A stretch of DNA of 64,000 nt from positions 62,001 through 126,000 of the forward strand of contig CAVSDW010000012.1 of assembly GCA_963726665.1 (NCBI GenBank), written 5' to 3'. A model generated the notes under the pieces. It was not told where the DNA came from. It did not search any database and was given only the letters and a program-made list of their open reading frames with translations. This stretch comes from RPQJ01 sp963726665 (GTDB lineage: Bacteria; Pseudomonadota; Gammaproteobacteria; Steroidobacterales; Steroidobacteraceae). This document shows, piece by piece, positions 46,205 through 54,932 of the stretch. The stretch's first letter is position 1. Every line of letters starts with the position of its first letter. The position numbers and the translations under genes are program-made.

Positions 46205-46954
46205 GTGCGCAGAATCATCGTGGGCGTGAAACGCGTGGTGGACTACAACGTCCGCGTCCGGGTAAAGCCGGACAACTCGGGCGTGGTCACCGAAGGCGTG
46301 AAGATGAGCATCAACCCCTTCGACGAGATCGCGCTCGAGGAGGCACTTCGCATCAAGGAACGCGGCCTCGCCGACGAGGTGCTCGCGGTCAGCATCGGCC
46401 CTGCGGATACCCAGCAGCAGTTGCGCACCGCGCTCGCGATGGGCGCAGACCGCGCCGTGCTCGTGCAGACCGACGCGGTCGTCCCGCCCCTGTCGGTGGC
46501 GCGGATCTTCCACAAGCTGATCGAGAAGGAACAGCCGTTCCTCGTGCTGCTCGGCAAGCAGGCCATCGACGACGACAACGGCCAGACGGCGCAGATGCTC
46601 GCCGGCATCTGGGACCGGCCGCAGGCGGTGTCCTGCTCAAAGGTTGAAATATCCGACGGCAAGGCGACCGTCACTCGCGAGGTCGACGCCGGACTCGAAG
46701 TCCTGGAAATCGACCTGCCCGCGGTGCTGAGCGTCGACCTGCGCCTGAACGAGCCACGCTACGTGAAGCTCCCCGACATCATGAAGGCGAAGAAGAAGCC
46801 GCTCGACACGCTCGGTCTCGCGGACTTCGGCGTGGGCGACACCCCGCCTTTCGCCACGGTCAAGGTCGAGCCGCCGCCGCAGCGGCAGAAAGGCGTGATG
46901 GTCAAGGACGTCGCCGAACTCGTCGACGCGCTCAAGAAGAAGGGGTTGGTCTGA
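46205..46954 (+). CDS. etfB: Electron transfer flavoprotein beta subunit
   Basis: The AMP-binding beta chain of ETF, which carries electrons from acyl-CoA and related dehydrogenases to the ubiquinone pool. The 249 residues start at GTG 46205 after AGAGGAG. The signature VKMSINPFDEIALEEALRIK is near 37-56, followed by GKQAIDDDNGQTAQMLAG near 117. The recognition-loop region LRLNEPRYVKLPDIMKAKKK is near 181-200. The last base of the stop codon is the first base of the etfA ATG, so the subunits are coupled. Confidence 0.96.
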   Translation: MRRIIVGVKRVVDYNVRVRVKPDNSGVVTEGVKMSINPFDEIALEEALRIKERGLADEVLAVSIGPADTQQQLRTALAMGADRAVLVQTDAVVPPLSVARIFHKLIEKEQPFLVLLGKQAIDDDNGQTAQMLAGIWDRPQAVSCSKVEISDGKATVTREVDAGLEVLEIDLPAVLSVDLRLNEPRYVKLPDIMKAKKKPLDTLGLADFGVGDTPPFATVKVEPPPQRQKGVMVKDVAELVDALKKKGLV

Positions 46955-47900
46955 TGAGCACGATACTGGTCGTTGCAGAACATGATGGCGCCAAGCTCAA
47001 TCCCAGCACGCTGAAGTGCGTGAGCTGCGCCTCGAAGGTCACTGGGCGCCACCGTCGACGTGCTGGTGCTGGCCGCCGACTCTGCGGCCGTCGCGGCCCA
47101 GGCGGCGACGATCGCCGGCGTCGGCAAGGTGCTGGCCGTGGACAATCCGGCGAACGCCGAAGGCCTCGCCGCGGTGCTCGCTCCGCAGGTCGCGAAGCTC
47201 GCCGCCGGCTACACGCACGTATTCGGCCCCTCGACCACCTTCGGCAAGGACCTGATGCCGCGCGTCGCAGCGCTGCTCGGAGTCGGACAGGTGAGCGACG
47301 TGATGACGGTCGAAGGCCCCAGCCGCTTCAAGCGCCCGGTGTATGCCGGCAACGCGCTGCTGACGCTCGACGTTCCAGCCGGCGACAAGGTGGTTGCAAC
47401 CGTGCGCGTGGCATCGTTCGAAGCCGCGGCGGCAACGGGCGGCAGTGCCGCGGTCGACCAAGGTGGACCCGGGCGTCGCCCTCCCGACGCACACCCGCTT
47501 CGTCTCGCGCTCGAGCGCGGCGACGGGACGTCCCGACCTCCAGTCGGCCTCGCGCGTCGTCGCGGGCGGCCGCGCCCTCGGCAGCGCCGAGGCCTTCAAG
47601 CTGATCTACAGCCTCGCCGACAAGCTCGGGGCGGCGGTGGGCGCCTCGCGAGCCGCCGTGGACGCGGGCTACGTGCCGAACGACCTCCAGGTCGGGCAGA
47701 CCGGCAAGATCATTGCCCCGGAGCTGTACATCGGTATCGGAATCTCGGGCGCGATCCAGCACATGACGGGCATCAAGGACGCGCGCACGATCGTCGCCAT
47801 CAACAAGGACGGCGAGGCCCCGATCTTCGAGGCTGCGGACATCGGACTGGTGGGCGACCTGTTCTCGATCCTGCCGGAGCTCGAGAAGCAGCTGGGCTGA
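46954..47900 (+). CDS. etfA: Electron transfer flavoprotein alpha subunit, two apparent frameshifts
   Basis: The FAD-binding alpha chain of ETF. It starts MSTILVVAEHDGAKLNPSTL. Near 47045 ACTGGGCGCC should read ACTGGCGCC (TGATVDVLVLAADSAAV), and near 47461 one more extra base precedes VDPGVALPTHTRFVS. Removing both gives 314 residues, the family length. The FAD-binding C-terminal domain is intact: VVAGGRALGSAEAFKLIYSL, AAVGASRAAVDAGYVPNDLQ, VGQTGKIIAPELYIGIGISG and AINKDGEAPIFEAADIGLVG. ETF needs both chains and etfB is intact, so sequence error is more likely than decay. Confidence 0.93.
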
Positions 47901-47904
47901 AATA

Positions 47905-47970
47905 CGCCGCGGGCCAATGTCCCGCGGCGCAGGTCATCGCGCGAGCGCGGCTCGATTGATCGAGCCGCGC
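47905..47970. terminator. Two GC-rich hairpins between convergent etfA and peroxiredoxin genes
   Basis: CGCCGCGGG/CCCGCGGCG (47905-47929) and GCGCGGCTCGAT/ATCGAGCCGCGC (47945-47970) are perfect stems in the 81-base gap between converging genes. Neither has a T-tract, so they may act with Rho or as 3'-end stabilisers rather than as classic terminators. Confidence 0.55.
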
Positions 47971-47981
47971 CCTTGCGTCCG

Positions 47982-48464
47982 TCAGAGCTGGCTGAGGACG
48001 TGCTCCGCGCTCGATACCTTGAATTCGCCCGGGCCCTCGATGAATAGGCCCGTCACCACGCCGTCGTTCGCGACGATGGCGAAGCGCTTGCCACGCACGC
48101 CCATGCCGAAGCCCGATGCGTCGAACTCGAGGCCGAGCGCTCGGGCGTAGTCGCCGTTGCCGTCCGCAAGCATCAGGACCGTGTCCTCGACGGCCGAGGC
48201 CTTGCCCCAGGCCTTCATCACGAACACATCGTTCACGGCCATGCAGGCAACGGTGTCGACGCCCTTGGCCTTGAATTCCGCCGCGTGCTGCACGAAGCCC
48301 GGCAGGTGCCGTGCATCGCAGGTCGGCGTGAACGCGCCCGGAACCGAGAACAGCACGACCTTCTTGCCTGCGAACAGCTGGTCAGCCGTCAGCTTCTGCG
48401 GCCCATCCGGGCCCGGGAACGTGAAGACGCCTGCGGGTAACTTGTCGCCAACTTTGATCGTCAT
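47982..48464 (-). CDS. Peroxiredoxin of the Prx5/AhpE-like type
   Basis: A cytoplasmic thiol peroxidase of 160 residues that reduces hydrogen peroxide and organic peroxides. The peroxidatic cysteine lies in PGAFTPTCDARHLPGF near residue 49, preceded by the catalytic Pro and Thr. The NDVFVMKAWGKA segment near 78-89 is typical of the Prx5 group, which often uses glutathione or glutaredoxin. A second Cys in DTVACMAV is near residue 74. No glutaredoxin domain is fused. It converges on etfA and lies 81 bases from it. Confidence 0.93.
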   Translation of the reverse strand: MTIKVGDKLPAGVFTFPGPDGPQKLTADQLFAGKKVVLFSVPGAFTPTCDARHLPGFVQHAAEFKAKGVDTVACMAVNDVFVMKAWGKASAVEDTVLMLADGNGDYARALGLEFDASGFGMGVRGKRFAIVANDGVVTGLFIEGPGEFKVSSAEHVLSQL

Positions 48465-48545
48465 TTTCTGGCCCTCCCGGGACCGTAGAAAGGAACAAGG
48501 ATAGCAGCACCCGATGGCCGCAAACCGGCCTGCCGGTGCCTGGCC

Positions 48546-49628
48546 TCAGGCCGCAACCGTCGCCTTGGCGAACCGGGGCGCCGAACGCAACCGCGTGTCC
48601 AGAGACTGCAGGAGGGCTTCGGTGGCCTCCCAGTCGATGCACGCGTCGGTGACCGACACACCGTACTGCAGCTCGCTGCGATCCGCGGGGATCGGCTGGC
48701 TGCCCGAGTGCAGGTTGCTCTCGAGCATCAGCCCCACGATCGAGCTGTTTCCCTCGACGATCTGGTTGCCGAGGTTTTCGGCCACCAGCGGCTGCAGGCC
48801 GGGATCCTTGGTCGAATTGCCGTGGCTGCAGTCGACGACGATGTTCGTGGGAAGGCCGGCTTTTTCCAGCTCCCTCTCGCAGAGCGCGATGCTCACCGAA
48901 TCGTAATTGGTGCGCCCGCCACCGCCGCGCAGCACGATGTGGCCGTAGCGGTTTCCTCGGGTGCGAAACACGGCCGACTGGCCCTGCTGCGTGATGCCGA
49001 GAAAGTGATGCGGGTGACGCGCGGACTGCAGTGCGTTCACCGCGACCGCGAGCGATCCGTCGGTCCCGTTCTTGAAGCCGACCGGAGTGGAAAGGCCGCT
49101 CGCCATCTCGCGGTGGGTCTGCGACTCGGTCGTGCGCGCGCCGATCGCCGTCCACGTCACGAGTTCCGACAGGTACTGCGGCATGATCGGGTCGAGCGCC
49201 TCGGTGGCCGCGGGCACGCCGTGCTCGGCGAGGAACAGCAGCAGCTCGCGCGCCTGGCCGATGCCCTTTTCGATGTGGAACGAGTCATCCATGTCGGGGT
49301 CGTTGATCAGTCCCTTCCAGCCGACCGTGGTGCGCGGTTTCTCGAAGTAGACGCGCATGAGCAGCAGCATCGTGCCTTTGACCCGCTCGGCCAGGCCGTG
49401 CAACCTCATTGCGTATTCGCGCGCCGCGGCCGTGTCGTGGATCGAGCAGGGGCCGACCACCACGAATATCCTCGGGTCCTCGCGATCCAGGATCCGCCGC
49501 ACGGCCACCCGACTGCGGTAGACGAACTCCTCCGCCTCCGCCGGCAGCGGCAGCGCTCGCTTGATTTCCTCCGGAGTCGGCAGGATCTCGCTCGAGAGGA
49601 CGTTGATGTTCTGCAGGCGTTCTTGCAT
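48546..49628 (-). CDS. 3-deoxy-7-phosphoheptulonate (DAHP) synthase, class I
   Basis: It condenses phosphoenolpyruvate and erythrose-4-phosphate, the first step of aromatic synthesis. The ATG at 49628 (MQERLQNINVLSSEILPTPE) gives 360 residues and fits the AroF/AroG/AroH family; the frame is open a little further upstream. Key segments are VVGPCSIHD near 58-66, KPRTTVGWKGLINDPDMD near 97-114, GARTTESQTHREMASGLS near 162-179 and VDCSHGNSTKD near 266-276. Which aromatic amino acid inhibits it cannot be read from these motifs with confidence. Confidence 0.94.
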   Translation of the reverse strand: MQERLQNINVLSSEILPTPEEIKRALPLPAEAEEFVYRSRVAVRRILDREDPRIFVVVGPCSIHDTAAAREYAMRLHGLAERVKGTMLLLMRVYFEKPRTTVGWKGLINDPDMDDSFHIEKGIGQARELLLFLAEHGVPAATEALDPIMPQYLSELVTWTAIGARTTESQTHREMASGLSTPVGFKNGTDGSLAVAVNALQSARHPHHFLGITQQGQSAVFRTRGNRYGHIVLRGGGGRTNYDSVSIALCERELEKAGLPTNIVVDCSHGNSTKDPGLQPLVAENLGNQIVEGNSSIVGLMLESNLHSGSQPIPADRSELQYGVSVTDACIDWEATEALLQSLDTRLRSAPRFAKATVAA

Positions 49629-49761
49629 CGCGCGTGTCACATCCGGGCTGGTCGGGTCCGCGGGTCGGACCGGGCGCGCTATCTTACACAGCGAGGCGCC
49701 GTTTCGGCGCACTGGTCGCCGCTCCCGGCCGCAAATGGGCCGACGACCCGCCCGCCCGGCG

Positions 49762-50535
49762 CTAGGGGAAAACCCAGGCCGGGACGTTCCGCCAGCCCTT
49801 GAGCAGTTCCTTGTCGAGCGCCCGCCAGCCAGGCTCGAATGACTCCACCAGCTTCCAGTACGCCGCAGAGTGATTCATGTGCCGCCGGTGGCACAGCTCG
49901 TGAACCATCAGGTATCGCACCACCTGCGGTCGCTGGAACATCAGGCAGACGTTCAGGCTCACCGTTCCCGCCGTCGAACAGCTGCCCCAGCGCGTTCGCT
50001 GCCGGCGCAGCAGCAGCCGAGCATAGTCGAGCCCCGTCTCCGTCGCGACGGCATCCAGTCGGTCGCGGAGGTGCCCGTGTGCTTCGCGGGTCAACCAGCG
50101 CAGCAGCGCCCCGCCGACTTGTGGATCGGTTGCCTGCGGTGTCCTGACGTGCAGCACGCCCTCCCCCGCGTCCTTCACCGAGGTGCGGGCGGACCGCACG
50201 TACTCCACTGCCCAGCGTTCCCCGGTCAGGGCGAGTTCGACGTTCGCAGGGCGTCGATCCGCCGCGAGCGGTGCATGGAGCGCGAGTTCCCGCAGGCGTC
50301 CCTCCGCCCACTCGCGATGCTTCGCCACGAACCGCTCCACCGCCGGGATGCCGACGCCCGGCGGTACGACGACTTCCACCCGACCGCCCGGCGACACGCG
50401 CATGGACATGCGACTTGCGCGCCGGCTGATCCGCACGTTCCAGCCTGACGAGGCGTCCCGTGCCGACCACAGCGCCAGCTGCAGAGGATCGCCCTTCTCC
50501 CGTCGTGCACGGCCGCCACGCCCGAAAATACTCAT
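49762..50535 (-). CDS. YgjP-like zinc-dependent peptidase-fold protein (DUF45)
   Basis: A 257-residue predicted cytoplasmic metalloprotein. The zinc motif HELCH lies in YLMVHELCHRRHMNHSAAYW near residue 210. The family signature RRQRTRWGSC near 176 is intact, and the remaining ligand is the His in RHMNHS. These features mark the YgjP/WSS1-like M48-related family. Its physiological substrate is unknown. The start lies four bases past the stop of the second export permease, so it belongs to the end of that operon, which is an unusual partner. Confidence 0.88.
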   Translation of the reverse strand: MSIFGRGGRARREKGDPLQLALWSARDASSGWNVRISRRASRMSMRVSPGGRVEVVVPPGVGIPAVERFVAKHREWAEGRLRELALHAPLAADRRPANVELALTGERWAVEYVRSARTSVKDAGEGVLHVRTPQATDPQVGGALLRWLTREAHGHLRDRLDAVATETGLDYARLLLRRQRTRWGSCSTAGTVSLNVCLMFQRPQVVRYLMVHELCHRRHMNHSAAYWKLVESFEPGWRALDKELLKGWRNVPAWVFP

Positions 50536-50539
50536 GCGC

Positions 50540-51736
50540 CTAGAGCTCCCGCAGACCGACGGTCACCGGGAGTCGTGCCGCGCGCAGGCCCGGCAGGAGT
50601 CCCCCGATCAGCCCGAGCACGAGCGCGTATACGAGCCCCGTGAGCAGCAACCGTGGCGTCACGGTGAAGGCGAATGCGATCTGGCTGAAGCTCGCCCAGT
50701 TGAGCGTGGAGGCCTGGTATCCGTTCAGCCCGAAATACACGAGCGCTCCGCCGGCCAATCCGCCGAGCAGGCCCAGCACAGCGGCCTCGAGCAGTACCGA
50801 CGCGACGACGGGCGTGGCGCCGAAACCGAGTGCGCGCAGCGTGGCGATCTCGCGCGTGCGCGACGAGACTGCCGAGTACATGGTGTTCAGGGCCGCGAAT
50901 ACCGCGCCCACCCCCATCAGGATCGCAATGGCCGTGCCGACGTAATTGATGATGGTGACGAGGATGCGTGACTGGTCGGCATAGAACTCCTGCTCGGAGC
51001 GCGCAGCGGCATTCACGCGAGGGTCGCCGGCGAGGCCACCCTTGAGCGTCGCGAGCGCCGCCGGCGACGTGAGCCGCGCGCGTACGACCTGCACGGAATT
51101 GCCGCGGCGGTACACGCCCTGCAGCACGGTCAGGTCCGTCCAGACCTCCGATTCCGACACGCTGCCCCCGGCCTCGAACACTCCGACCACCCGCCACTCG
51201 TGGGAACCCCAGGTGACCTTGCGGCCGAGGTCCACGTTTCCGAACTGCGAGAATGCGCCCCTGCCGACGATGACCTCGTCCTTGCCGCGCTCGAACATCC
51301 TGCCCGCGGTGATGCGAAAGCCGCGGCGGACGTCCACGGCGCGGTCGGTCACGCCGCGGAACGGCACGTTCGCTGCGGTGCCGGTGCTGCGCATCGGCAG
51401 ATCCACGATCGTGTAGAACTCGGGCGACGCCACCGGCCCACGCGAGTCGCGCAGGATCCCGGGCGCCGAGACGATCACCGCAACCTGCTCTCGATCGAAG
51501 GAACTCGACAGCTCGTCTCCCGAGCCCCCGCGCAGCACGATTGCGACGTCGTCGCTGCCCGACAGGTCGAGCGCCGCGCGAAAACCCTGGCCCATCGACA
51601 GCAGCGAGACCAGCACGGCGACCACGCCGCCGATGCCCACCACCGCGACCAGCGACGTCCCGAGCCGCTGCGGCAGGTTGCGAATGTTCATCGCGGTGAT
51701 CGCGACCAGCTGGTTCAATGAGGGCACGATCGCCAT
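50540..51736 (-). CDS. ABC transporter permease, MacB/FtsX type (second)
   Basis: A 398-residue inner-membrane subunit with the MacB topology: one helix at about 20-45, a large periplasmic domain (about 50-260) and three C-terminal helices. The C-terminal FtsX domain has YSAVSSRTREIATLRALGFG near 285-304 and ends near LPGLRAARLPVTVGLREL. The periplasmic part has the MacB-type core. It pairs with the permease at 51738-52898, an ATPase and a membrane fusion protein in one operon. Such systems export lipoprotein-like peptides, antibiotics or siderophores; the cargo is not indicated here. The start is at 51736, one base before the upstream permease's stop begins. Confidence 0.9.
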   Translation of the reverse strand: MAIVPSLNQLVAITAMNIRNLPQRLGTSLVAVVGIGGVVAVLVSLLSMGQGFRAALDLSGSDDVAIVLRGGSGDELSSSFDREQVAVIVSAPGILRDSRGPVASPEFYTIVDLPMRSTGTAANVPFRGVTDRAVDVRRGFRITAGRMFERGKDEVIVGRGAFSQFGNVDLGRKVTWGSHEWRVVGVFEAGGSVSESEVWTDLTVLQGVYRRGNSVQVVRARLTSPAALATLKGGLAGDPRVNAAARSEQEFYADQSRILVTIINYVGTAIAILMGVGAVFAALNTMYSAVSSRTREIATLRALGFGATPVVASVLLEAAVLGLLGGLAGGALVYFGLNGYQASTLNWASFSQIAFAFTVTPRLLLTGLVYALVLGLIGGLLPGLRAARLPVTVGLREL

Positions 51737-51737
51737 G

Positions 51738-52898
51738 TCAGTCGCGCCGCAGCGCCTCCACGATCCGAAGCCGCATCGCCTGCACGGCGGGCACGGCGCC
51801 CGCCGCGAGGCCAAGGCCCGCCATGCAGGCCAAGCCCGTGAGGACCGCGTCCCACTGCAGCTGGAAGCCCGGCAGGTACTGGCGAAAGACGGGCTCGAAC
51901 TGCACGCCCATCCACCACGCCGCGGCAAGGCCGAGCACGCCGCCGATCACCGTCACCAGGACCGATTCGACCAGCACCATGCCGAGTACGCCCGCATTGG
52001 TGAAGCCCAGCGTCTTCAGCACCCCGATCTCGCTGGTGCGCTCGCGCACGGACTGGGCCATGGTGTTCGCGGTCACCAGCAGCATCGTGAAGAAGACGGC
52101 GGTGACGATGGCGCTCAGGATCTTGCCGATGTTGCCCACCTGGTTCACGAATGACTGCGCCATGGCGCGCTCCGACGAGGTCTTGGTCTCCGCCGGCGAA
52201 TTCGCGAACAGCAGGTCGATCTGCTTCGACACGGACTGCGCGACGTCGGGGTCCCGCACCTGCACGAGGTACCAGCCGACGAGTCCCTTGCCGAATGCCT
52301 TGGCCTCCTCGAAATAGTCCTGGTGCATCACCAGGTTTCGCGTATCGCCACCCTGCGGTGCGTCGAAGATGGCGCGCACCGTGACCTGCCAGACGAAGCT
52401 GCCGTCGTTGTTCCGCCAGATCGCGGAATTGAGTGGCACGGCGTCGCCCGGCTTCCAGCCGTAGAGGTCCGCGAGCGCCCGGCCGATCATGATTCCCGAG
52501 CGGTCCGCCAGCCAGGCCTGCTTCTGCTCCTCAGGCACGATCCACTCCGGGTACATGCGAAGAAACGGCTCGGGCTTTACCGGAAACGCCGGGATCTGGT
52601 TGCGCTCGTCCTGGTACCACGCACCGAACCAGGTCTGCGGCGTGACGTCGACCACGCCCGTGACGGCGCGGATCCGGTTCTCGTAGCTCGCGGGAAGCAG
52701 CTGCGTGAACGACACCTTGTGCATGGTGAGCAGCCGGTCCGCGCCCGCGACGTTGACCCCGGCCTCGAGCGCGTGGCGCATGGACTGCGCCAGCCCGAAC
52801 AACAGGAACGCGATCAGGATGGAGGCAACCGTGAAGAAGGTGCGGAGCTTCTTTCGCCGCAGGCTCGCAGCGACCAGCGGGATGTACCTGCCGATCAT
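51738..52898 (-). CDS. ABC transporter permease, MacB/FtsX type (first)
   Basis: A 386-residue inner-membrane permease with an N-terminal helix (FFTVASILIAFLLFGLAQSM near 21-40), a periplasmic MacB-like domain and three C-terminal helices. The FtsX domain contains VRERTSEIGVLKTLGFTNAG near 280-299. It is a paralogue of the next gene but diverged, so the transporter is probably a heterodimer. It starts four bases inside the end of the ATPase gene. Confidence 0.9.
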   Translation of the reverse strand: MIGRYIPLVAASLRRKKLRTFFTVASILIAFLLFGLAQSMRHALEAGVNVAGADRLLTMHKVSFTQLLPASYENRIRAVTGVVDVTPQTWFGAWYQDERNQIPAFPVKPEPFLRMYPEWIVPEEQKQAWLADRSGIMIGRALADLYGWKPGDAVPLNSAIWRNNDGSFVWQVTVRAIFDAPQGGDTRNLVMHQDYFEEAKAFGKGLVGWYLVQVRDPDVAQSVSKQIDLLFANSPAETKTSSERAMAQSFVNQVGNIGKILSAIVTAVFFTMLLVTANTMAQSVRERTSEIGVLKTLGFTNAGVLGMVLVESVLVTVIGGVLGLAAAWWMGVQFEPVFRQYLPGFQLQWDAVLTGLACMAGLGLAAGAVPAVQAMRLRIVEALRRD

Positions 52899-53581
52899 CG
52901 CCCGTCCTCCTGCAGCAGGCCCTTGTCGAGGTGCACCGTGCGGCGCGCACGTTCGGCCGCGTGCGGGTCGTGGGTGACCATGATGATCGTCTTGCCGTAC
53001 TCACGGTTCAGCGCCTGCAGCAGGTCGAGGATTTCGTCACCGGAGCGGCGGTCGAGGTCGCCGGTCGGCTCGTCGCAGAGCAGCAGCGTCGGGTCGGTGA
53101 CGATCGCGCGCGCGATGCCGACGCGCTGCTCCTGCCCTCCCGAAAGCTCGCGCGGCCGGTGTTTCGCGCGGTCGGAGAGGCCCACGAGCTTGAGCGCCGC
53201 CGCAACCCGCACGCCGCGCTGCGCGCGGGTCAGGTCCTTGAGCAGCAGCGGCAGCTCGACGTTGCGCTCCGCGCTCAGCACCGGCAGCAGGTTGTACATC
53301 TGGAAGACGAAGCCCACGTGGTCGGCGCGCCAGCCCGCGAGCGCGGTGTCGCCGAGCCGATCGACACGCAGCCCGTCCACCTCGAGCTCGCCCGCGGTCG
53401 GCCGGTCGATGCCGCCGATCAGGTTGAGCAGCGTCGATTTTCCGGAACCGGACGGTCCCATCAGTGCGACGAAGTCGCCCGCCTCGATGTCGAGCGACAG
53501 CCCGTCAAGCACGCGCACGACCTCGGCTCCGCGCCGGTACTCCTTGACGAGGTCGCGGATGCGGACGATCGGCTCGCTCAC
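52895..53581 (-). CDS. ABC transporter ATPase, MacB/LolD type
   Basis: The cytoplasmic ATPase of the export system. The GTG at 53579-53581 gives 228 residues beginning MSEPIVRIRDLVKEYRRGAE. It overlaps the preceding fusion-protein gene by two bases short of its stop; longer frames upstream have an implausible Arg/Gly-rich lead. Walker A is GPSGSGKSTLLNLIGG near 42-57. The signature is LSGGQEQRVGIARAIV near 143-158 and reads GGQEQ where GGQQQ is usual. Walker B is LLLCDEPTGDLD near 163-174, and the switch His is in MVTHD. It belongs to the LolD/MacB subgroup. Confidence 0.93.
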   Translation of the reverse strand: MSEPIVRIRDLVKEYRRGAEVVRVLDGLSLDIEAGDFVALMGPSGSGKSTLLNLIGGIDRPTAGELEVDGLRVDRLGDTALAGWRADHVGFVFQMYNLLPVLSAERNVELPLLLKDLTRAQRGVRVAAALKLVGLSDRAKHRPRELSGGQEQRVGIARAIVTDPTLLLCDEPTGDLDRRSGDEILDLLQALNREYGKTIIMVTHDPHAAERARRTVHLDKGLLQEDGR

Positions 53582-53583
53582 GC

Positions 53584-54807
53584 TCACGCGCCCTCGAGTT
53601 CCACGGCCGCGCCGTCGCGCAGCCGGCGCGGAGGATCGACCACCACCGACTCGCCTCCCTCGAGGCCCTTCAGCACCGGGAAGCTCCCCGCCGCTTCCTT
53701 GCCGAGTTCGACCGCGCGCTTCTCGACCTTCCCGTCTCGAACGACCCACACGACGGTGGCCTTGCCGTCCGTTGCCACCGCATTCGCGGGCAGCATCGGC
53801 TTCGCCGCCGCCGCCTGGCCGGGCGCCTCGAGGAACCGAACCTTGATGCCCATGTCGGGCAGGATGCGCGCGTCGAGCTGATCGAAGGCGATGCGAACGC
53901 GGACCGTGGCCTTCTGCCGATCCGCCGTCGGCACGATGCCGATCACGTGGCCCGGGATGTTCCAGTCGGGATAGGCGTCGAGCACTGCGGCCACCTTCTG
54001 CCCGTCGCGCACGCGATTGATGTAGGACTCGTTCACGTCGACCTCGATCTCGCGGGACTCCATGTCCACGATCGTGGCGATGCCGGTGCGAGTGAACCCA
54101 CCGCCGGCGGACATCGGCGAGACCGTTTCTCCGGGCTGCGCGTCCTTCGAGATGACGACGCCGGTGAACGGCGCGCGGATCGCGAGGTCGTCGAGGCCCT
54201 GGCGCGAAAGCGCGAGGCGGCTCCGGGCCACCTCCACCTCGGCCCGGGTGGCCGCGAGGCGCGCTTCGAGTGCCGCCACCTCTGCCTCGGATCCGTCGAG
54301 CACGCTCTGCGACACGAGCTTGCGCTCGACGAGGCTCCTGTTGCGCGCGAGCGTGCGGCGGGCGTCTTCCAGCCTCACCTCGATCTCGCGAAGGCCGCGG
54401 CGCGCGGCCTCCAGGCTCCGGTCCGCGACCTCATACTCCGCCCGCGCGGTCGAAGCGTCGAGCCGCGCCAGGACCTGGCCCTGCTGCACACCGGCCCCCT
54501 CCTCGAACAGGACCTCCTCGATGCGTCCAGTGACCTTGGAACTCACCGTGGCGAGCCGCCGGGCCACGACGTAGCCGGAAGCGTTCAGGACCGCGCCGTC
54601 GGACGCACCGGCCGGGGTCTCGACCACGGCCGTGTGCACCGGCACGGCCGAATGCAGGAGCCGCCAGCCGACGACGGCCGCCAGGACGGCGCCGACCACG
54701 GCCGCGATCTTCCAGCGTCGGCGGCCGGAGCCGGATCCTTCGTAACGATTGGGATCCTGGCTGCGGTCGAGCCGCAGGCTCTCAAGGGCAGCTTTGTCCA
54801 GCGACAT
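53584..54807 (-). CDS. Periplasmic membrane fusion protein (MacA/HlyD type)
   Basis: The adaptor linking the inner-membrane transporter with the outer membrane. The ATG at 54807 (MSLDKAALESLRLDRSQDPN) follows GGAA and gives 407 residues. A single N-terminal helix (WKIAAVVGAVLAAVVGWRLL near 34-53) anchors it. The lipoyl domain halves are VSSKVTGRIEEVLFEEGAGV near 88-107 and the matching RAPFTGVVISKDAQPGETVS near 198-217, separated by an alpha-helical hairpin of about 95 residues. First gene of the five-gene export operon. No outer-membrane channel gene is nearby, so a TolC-like partner would be encoded elsewhere. Confidence 0.92.
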   Translation of the reverse strand: MSLDKAALESLRLDRSQDPNRYEGSGSGRRRWKIAAVVGAVLAAVVGWRLLHSAVPVHTAVVETPAGASDGAVLNASGYVVARRLATVSSKVTGRIEEVLFEEGAGVQQGQVLARLDASTARAEYEVADRSLEAARRGLREIEVRLEDARRTLARNRSLVERKLVSQSVLDGSEAEVAALEARLAATRAEVEVARSRLALSRQGLDDLAIRAPFTGVVISKDAQPGETVSPMSAGGGFTRTGIATIVDMESREIEVDVNESYINRVRDGQKVAAVLDAYPDWNIPGHVIGIVPTADRQKATVRVRIAFDQLDARILPDMGIKVRFLEAPGQAAAAKPMLPANAVATDGKATVVWVVRDGKVEKRAVELGKEAAGSFPVLKGLEGGESVVVDPPRRLRDGAAVELEGA

Positions 54808-54932
54808 GTGAGATTCCATTGCCTGAGTGTGTGACGGGCAGCGTGCCGGCGCGCAGGTGGCTAGAATGCAGGCCACGGCGCGGAGCCAGACGTGCGCCGC
54901 GAAGCCCCGAACCTTATCACAGCGACCCCTGC

